Source of the DNA: Dorea sp. 5-2
Lineage (GTDB): Bacteria; Bacillota; Clostridia; Lachnospirales; Lachnospiraceae
DNA length: 64,000 bases
Assembly (NCBI RefSeq): GCF_000403455.2
Contig: NZ_KE159794.1
Span: forward strand, 1-64,000
Direction of reading: 5' to 3'
The notes below the pieces were generated by a model, which had not been told where the DNA came from, did not search any database, and was given only the letters and a program-made list of their open reading frames with translations. This document shows positions 60,554 to 64,000 of this stretch, piece after piece. Made by a program: the position numbers and the translations under genes. Numbering within the stretch: position 1 is the first letter of the stretch; each line of letters starts with the position of its first letter.

Positions 60554-61565
60554 CGCTCTCCTCCTTTTCCGTGGAAGTCATTGGACTTGCCCCGCACCGG
60601 AAGCAGCGGACGTAGTGCCCCTGTGCGGCTTCCGTCATCGGCGCTACCGACGCCCGGCACCTCTCATCTGCATCCGGACAGCGCGGAGCAAAGGAACAGC
60701 CGCCCTCATCATCCGCAGGATGCATGACGTTGCCCGGGATATGATACAATTCCTGATCCGACATCCCGATATACGGAATACACTTCAGAAGCCCTTTCGA
60801 ATAAGGGTGCATCGGGCTTTCGAAGAACGCTTCTCTTGAAGCGGTCTCTACAAACCGTCCGCAGTACATGACCTGGACACGGTCGCAGACCTCAGCCACA
60901 ACACTCAGATCATGGGTGATCAGTATGATCGACATCTCCTCTTCCTTCGCTAGCTTCTTAAGGAGCTGCAAGATCTGTGCCTGAATCGTCACATCCAGCG
61001 CCGTCGTCGGCTCGTCGGCGATCAGCAGCTTCGAATGGTTGATCAGCGCCATGGAGATCATCACTCTCTGGCGCATCCCTCCGGATAGTTGATGCGGGTA
61101 CTGCTTCATGACATTCTCGGCTCCCGGTATCCCCACTTTATTCAATACTTCCTGGATCCGATTCCTGCATTCCTGCCTGCTTACCGATCTGTCATGATTA
61201 CGGATGACTTCCCTCAACTGATTCTCTATGGTGAATACAGGATTCAGAGACGTCATCGGCTCCTGGAATATCATCGCAAGAGCATTTCCCCGAAGCTCGT
61301 CATATGCCTTCCTCGGCAGCGTCGTCAGCTCTTGTCCGTCGAATACGATGGAACCTGATCTTATCCTGCTGTTTTTTCTCGGAAGAAGCCCCATGACAGA
61401 CAGGGAGGTCACGCTCTTTCCACATCCCGACTCGCCCACAAGCCCAAGGATCTCCCCCTTCTTCACATAGAAAGAGACATCGTTTACTGCGGTAACTTCC
61501 CCCTCATATGTACGGAATACAGTTGTCAGGTGTTCTACGTTCAGTAAATTTTCCATATTGTCCAT
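60531..61565 (-). CDS. oppD: Oligopeptide/dipeptide ABC transporter ATP-binding protein (first)
   Basis: 344 residues. Walker A GLVGESGCGKSVTSLSV, signature LSGGMRQRVMISMAL, Walker B LLIADEPTTALDVTIQ, and a Cys-rich C-terminal domain (CSFAPRCPDADERCRASV) that in this family binds a 4Fe-4S cluster. The start Met at 61565 or the Met three codons later are both possible. It begins 12 bases after the aminotransferase stop. Confidence 0.94.
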   Translation of the reverse strand: MDNMENLLNVEHLTTVFRTYEGEVTAVNDVSFYVKKGEILGLVGESGCGKSVTSLSVMGLLPRKNSRIRSGSIVFDGQELTTLPRKAYDELRGNALAMIFQEPMTSLNPVFTIENQLREVIRNHDRSVSRQECRNRIQEVLNKVGIPGAENVMKQYPHQLSGGMRQRVMISMALINHSKLLIADEPTTALDVTIQAQILQLLKKLAKEEEMSIILITHDLSVVAEVCDRVQVMYCGRFVETASREAFFESPMHPYSKGLLKCIPYIGMSDQELYHIPGNVMHPADDEGGCSFAPRCPDADERCRASVAPMTEAAQGHYVRCFRCGASPMTSTEKEESDVSAGNE

Positions 61566-61577
61566 CCTATATCTTCT

Positions 61578-62882
61578 CTAGGAAAATGCTTTGTCTACCG
61601 CATTCTCCATAGCTGTCATCATCTCATCAAGAACATCTCTTCCATGCTTCACACTCAGCACATGGTGGGAAAGCGGCGCCTGGGAACACCATACCCCCTG
61701 CTCCTGCAGGCTGGTCACATACTTCCCGTAACGTACCGCGTCTGTCATTGCCGCCTGGCGGTAATTGGTCGGTTCTTTTTCTACAAAATACACCTGGAAA
61801 TGTCCGCCCTTGCCGCGCAGGAGTACCGGCACGCCTTTTCTCTCTGCCATTGCGCCAAACTCCGTCCGCAGTGTATCCGCATTTGCCATGATGGTCTTCG
61901 TTACCTCGCCGGAATCCAACATATCAAGGGTAGCCGCCGCCGCGCACAGAGAGATCTGATGCCCGTTGAAAGTTCCTATGAAGCCGACTCCGTTGCCCGG
62001 GATCGTATGATCCAGATACTTCGCTTTCCCTGCGACTGCCGCCGTAATATAGCCGTTGGCATATGCTTTCCCGTACATGCACAGATCCGCCCTCACACCG
62101 TAGTATTCCTGGCATCCGCCAAGTCCGATGCGAAATCCCGTCAGCAATTCGTCGAACACCAGCACGATCCCAAGCTCATCACAGATATTTCTAAGGAAAT
62201 GTATGTATTCCGGCGTTGCCTCTACGAACCCGATATCGATCATGATCGGCTCCAGGATGATCGCAGCCAAGTCGTCCTTATGCTCGCGTACCAGCTTTTC
62301 TGTCGCCTCAATATTGTTAAACGGAAGTACCAGAGTGGACGACACCGTAGCCGGATCAAGTCCGCCGCCGCCAGGCACTGCATTCGGCCTTTCTTCGTCT
62401 CCGACCTTGTCTAACGGCGCAAAGCAGTTTACATAGACCATATCCGCCCATCCGTCATATGCGCCTTCCATAACGGCGATCGTATTCCTTCCCGTAGCAA
62501 ACCTGGCGATATGTATGATATGTGTAACAGCTTCCGTTCCCGTATTCGTGAACCGTACCCGCTCATTGCCCGTCAGCTTAAGGAAATGCTCCGCCACATC
62601 CACGCTCAGCACCGTATCGAATCCCGTGACAAGCCCTTGGTTCTTCGCGGCATATTCCGTCATCCTCTCATTAAATTCCGGGTTGTTGTGGCCAAGTATC
62701 ATGGTTCCGTTTCCCATGATCAGATCCACATACCGGTTTCCGTCCAGGTCATAGACATAGGCGTCCTGCGCCTTCGCCATATAGATCGGATGCGGCTTTC
62801 TGTTTCTTCCGTTCGAATGAAGCCCGCCTGACATCAGTCCGGACGCACGCTCGTATAATTGTTGTGATCTTGGATATTCCAT
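61578..62882 (-). CDS. Class III pyridoxal-phosphate aminotransferase (glutamate-semialdehyde aminomutase-like)
   Basis: 434 residues; AGGAGG 7 bases before the ATG. PLP enzyme fold type I: GTEAVTHIIHIARFATGRN (phosphate-binding), LVFDELLTGFRIG (Asp to the pyridine N) and the Schiff-base Lys in MYGKAYANGY. Closest to glutamate-1-semialdehyde 2,1-aminomutases, but encoded inside a peptide-transport operon and not near hem genes, so it more likely acts on a beta- or gamma-amino acid released from peptides. Substrate unknown. Confidence 0.85.
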   Translation of the reverse strand: MEYPRSQQLYERASGLMSGGLHSNGRNRKPHPIYMAKAQDAYVYDLDGNRYVDLIMGNGTMILGHNNPEFNERMTEYAAKNQGLVTGFDTVLSVDVAEHFLKLTGNERVRFTNTGTEAVTHIIHIARFATGRNTIAVMEGAYDGWADMVYVNCFAPLDKVGDEERPNAVPGGGGLDPATVSSTLVLPFNNIEATEKLVREHKDDLAAIILEPIMIDIGFVEATPEYIHFLRNICDELGIVLVFDELLTGFRIGLGGCQEYYGVRADLCMYGKAYANGYITAAVAGKAKYLDHTIPGNGVGFIGTFNGHQISLCAAAATLDMLDSGEVTKTIMANADTLRTEFGAMAERKGVPVLLRGKGGHFQVYFVEKEPTNYRQAAMTDAVRYGKYVTSLQEQGVWCSQAPLSHHVLSVKHGRDVLDEMMTAMENAVDKAFS

Positions 62883-62899
62883 TGTAATTCCTCCTGGTT

Positions 62900-64000
62900 T
62901 TATTCTTCGAATTGAAGCACAGTATCGACGCTGTGCATATTCTCATAAAGATATGTGAGAAAATCTGCGCGCTTCTCCTCTGGCAGCCTTCCCCACGCCT
63001 TCTCGACAGCTTCCCATCCGCGCCAGTAGGCATACATATACGCCTTGCGGAAGGGATAACCCATGTACCGAAGCCTGGAACTTATCTTCACCTCGCTTGA
63101 GAAAGAACGCTCTTCCATATAGCGCTTTGCCTTCTCTCTTCCGTCTTCCTCGCAATAATAGATGTGAGAAGCATTCTGGTTACAGATCGCCTGGATCTGG
63201 TCAAGCAGCTTACAGATCTTGTCATTGATATCTCCGCTCCATCCAAGTACATCCATCCCATTATCCGCCAGCCCTTCGAACACCGGGCTGCTCGCCGTGT
63301 TGGTAAGGACTAATCCGGCGTCCGCCGGGATCTTACCGGTTTCAACGAGCTGTTGGCGCACCGCCATATGCGTCATATGTCCCGGATACGCTTCATGACA
63401 TACCAGATGCTTAAGCTCGTCATAGGTATAACTTACCTCGCCGTTAATATAAATCATACGGCTCATGTAATCACAGTAGGCATTATATGGCACATTGTAT
63501 ACCAGCTTCGCGTGGACGTCAAAGTCCCGGATGGCTTCAAATCCAAGCGCCAGGGTCTTATCTTTCGCTTCTTTCAGGAGCGCTTCCAATGTCTCCAGTG
63601 TCTTTTCCGGTCCGTCGATCGCCCTCGCCTTTCTCCACGCTTTCAGCTGTTCCTCCACGTTTCCTTCATATCCCGCTTCTTTCAGCGTCTCCCCAAGCCT
63701 CTTCGTCATATCCTGCAGGAAACGCTCGCCCACCGGATTCTCATTGATAAACATGGTTTCCGCCGCGATCTCACGGAATGTCATCGGAAATCCGGAGAGC
63801 CACAGGCAGACCTTCCGGAAAGAGCCCGTCTGCTGCAGCATATAATTCCTTCTTACCGGATCTTCCAGCTTCTCATATTCATGCAAGATCTCTTCCAATT
63901 CACTGCAGGCTTGCTGCCAGGATGTGATCTTAGAAGGTGCAACCCCTGAGAAATCTACCGGGACCAGCCCTTCCGATGTGAAGGATTCCTCGCCCGACTC
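62900..64000 (-). CDS. DUF885-like HExxPGH peptidase (N-terminus beyond the window)
   Basis: The open frame continues through the right edge, so at least 367 residues are encoded here and the start lies outside. It has HEAYPGHMTHMAV near residue 190 of the visible part and a downstream EGLADNGMDVLGW, the same HExxPGH pattern as the 57750 gene. A TTG at 63898 is an internal codon, not the start. It ends 17 bases before the aminotransferase ATG. First visible gene of the opp operon. Paralogue, not a duplicate: the two share only the motif region. Confidence 0.85.
   Translation of the reverse strand, partial: ESGEESFTSEGLVPVDFSGVAPSKITSWQQACSELEEILHEYEKLEDPVRRNYMLQQTGSFRKVCLWLSGFPMTFREIAAETMFINENPVGERFLQDMTKRLGETLKEAGYEGNVEEQLKAWRKARAIDGPEKTLETLEALLKEAKDKTLALGFEAIRDFDVHAKLVYNVPYNAYCDYMSRMIYINGEVSYTYDELKHLVCHEAYPGHMTHMAVRQQLVETGKIPADAGLVLTNTASSPVFEGLADNGMDVLGWSGDINDKICKLLDQIQAICNQNASHIYYCEEDGREKAKRYMEERSFSSEVKISSRLRYMGYPFRKAYMYAYWRGWEAVEKAWGRLPEEKRADFLTYLYENMHSVDTVLQFEE

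Noticed and set aside
63898..63898. TTG at 63898 as the start of the last gene
   Set aside because: The frame stays open and protein-like to the window edge, so this is an internal codon.
1..64000. tRNA or rRNA genes
   Set aside because: None seen; the tyrS T-box is the only RNA element I can support.

Overview
The window looks like the chromosome of a Gram-positive gut anaerobe of the class Clostridia, most likely a Lachnospiraceae (Clostridium scindens / Dorea type). Evidence: strong AGGAGG ribosome binding sites, sigma-A promoters, a tyrosine T-box leader, a DNPR-type (meso-diaminopimelate) MurE, the conserved Firmicutes block murE-priA-def-fmt-rsmB-rlmN-prpC-prkC-rsgA-rpe-thiN, a Tn1549-type conjugative element end, and surface proteins with choline/cell-wall-binding repeats. 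Most genes are on the minus strand. I see no rRNA, tRNA, CRISPR array or complete insertion sequence.

Layout. 1-2.4 kb: one end of an integrative conjugative element (start of a Tn1549-type replication initiator, two small genes, ParB, ParA). 2.4-2.86 kb: non-coding junction with three hairpins and repeats, next to the 3' end of rpsI. 2.86-9.2 kb: rpsI-rplM, an aldo/keto reductase, a GH13 amylase, tyrS with its T-box, and a Cys-rich DUF5714 protein. 9.3-16.3 kb: a complete sialic acid operon (nanE, nanA, sodium symporter, YhcH, ROK kinase, RpiR regulator, nagA) that takes N-acetylneuraminate to glucosamine-6-phosphate. 16.5-18.5 kb: lgt and ychF. 18.5-22.1 kb: an AT-richer accessory island with a DUF262 / DUF3696-ATPase / unknown-protein operon that looks like a defence cassette; this is the best candidate for an undescribed system. 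22.1-35.6 kb: the conserved translation / cell-wall / Ser-Thr-kinase operon. 35.7-45.3 kb: pepT, a YitT membrane protein, a P-loop kinase, a coiled-coil protein, a Y-family polymerase, clpB with a CIRCE-like site, and a chemoreceptor. 45.3-52.9 kb: GH127 arabinofuranosidase, a heptad-repeat protein, a hemerythrin-response regulator fusion, a Cys-rich microprotein ahead of a large unknown gene, a WYL regulator and a leaderless Cu/Zn SOD. 52.9-54.75 kb: gene remnants. 54.8-64 kb: a secreted transglutaminase-like cell-wall protein, then a peptide-use locus (XRE-cupin regulator, two HExxPGH peptidase-like proteins, OppD/OppF, class III aminotransferase), cut by the right window edge.

How the parts work together: the nan operon scavenges mucin sugars, while GH13 and GH127 enzymes handle alpha-glucan and arabinoside substrates. 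The opp locus imports peptides, and the HExxPGH proteins probably hydrolyse them. The PrkC/PrpC pair couples cell-wall sensing to growth inside an operon that also carries translation and peptidoglycan genes. Start sites were moved from the longest open frame wherever a clear Shine-Dalgarno decided the matter; this is stated per gene.
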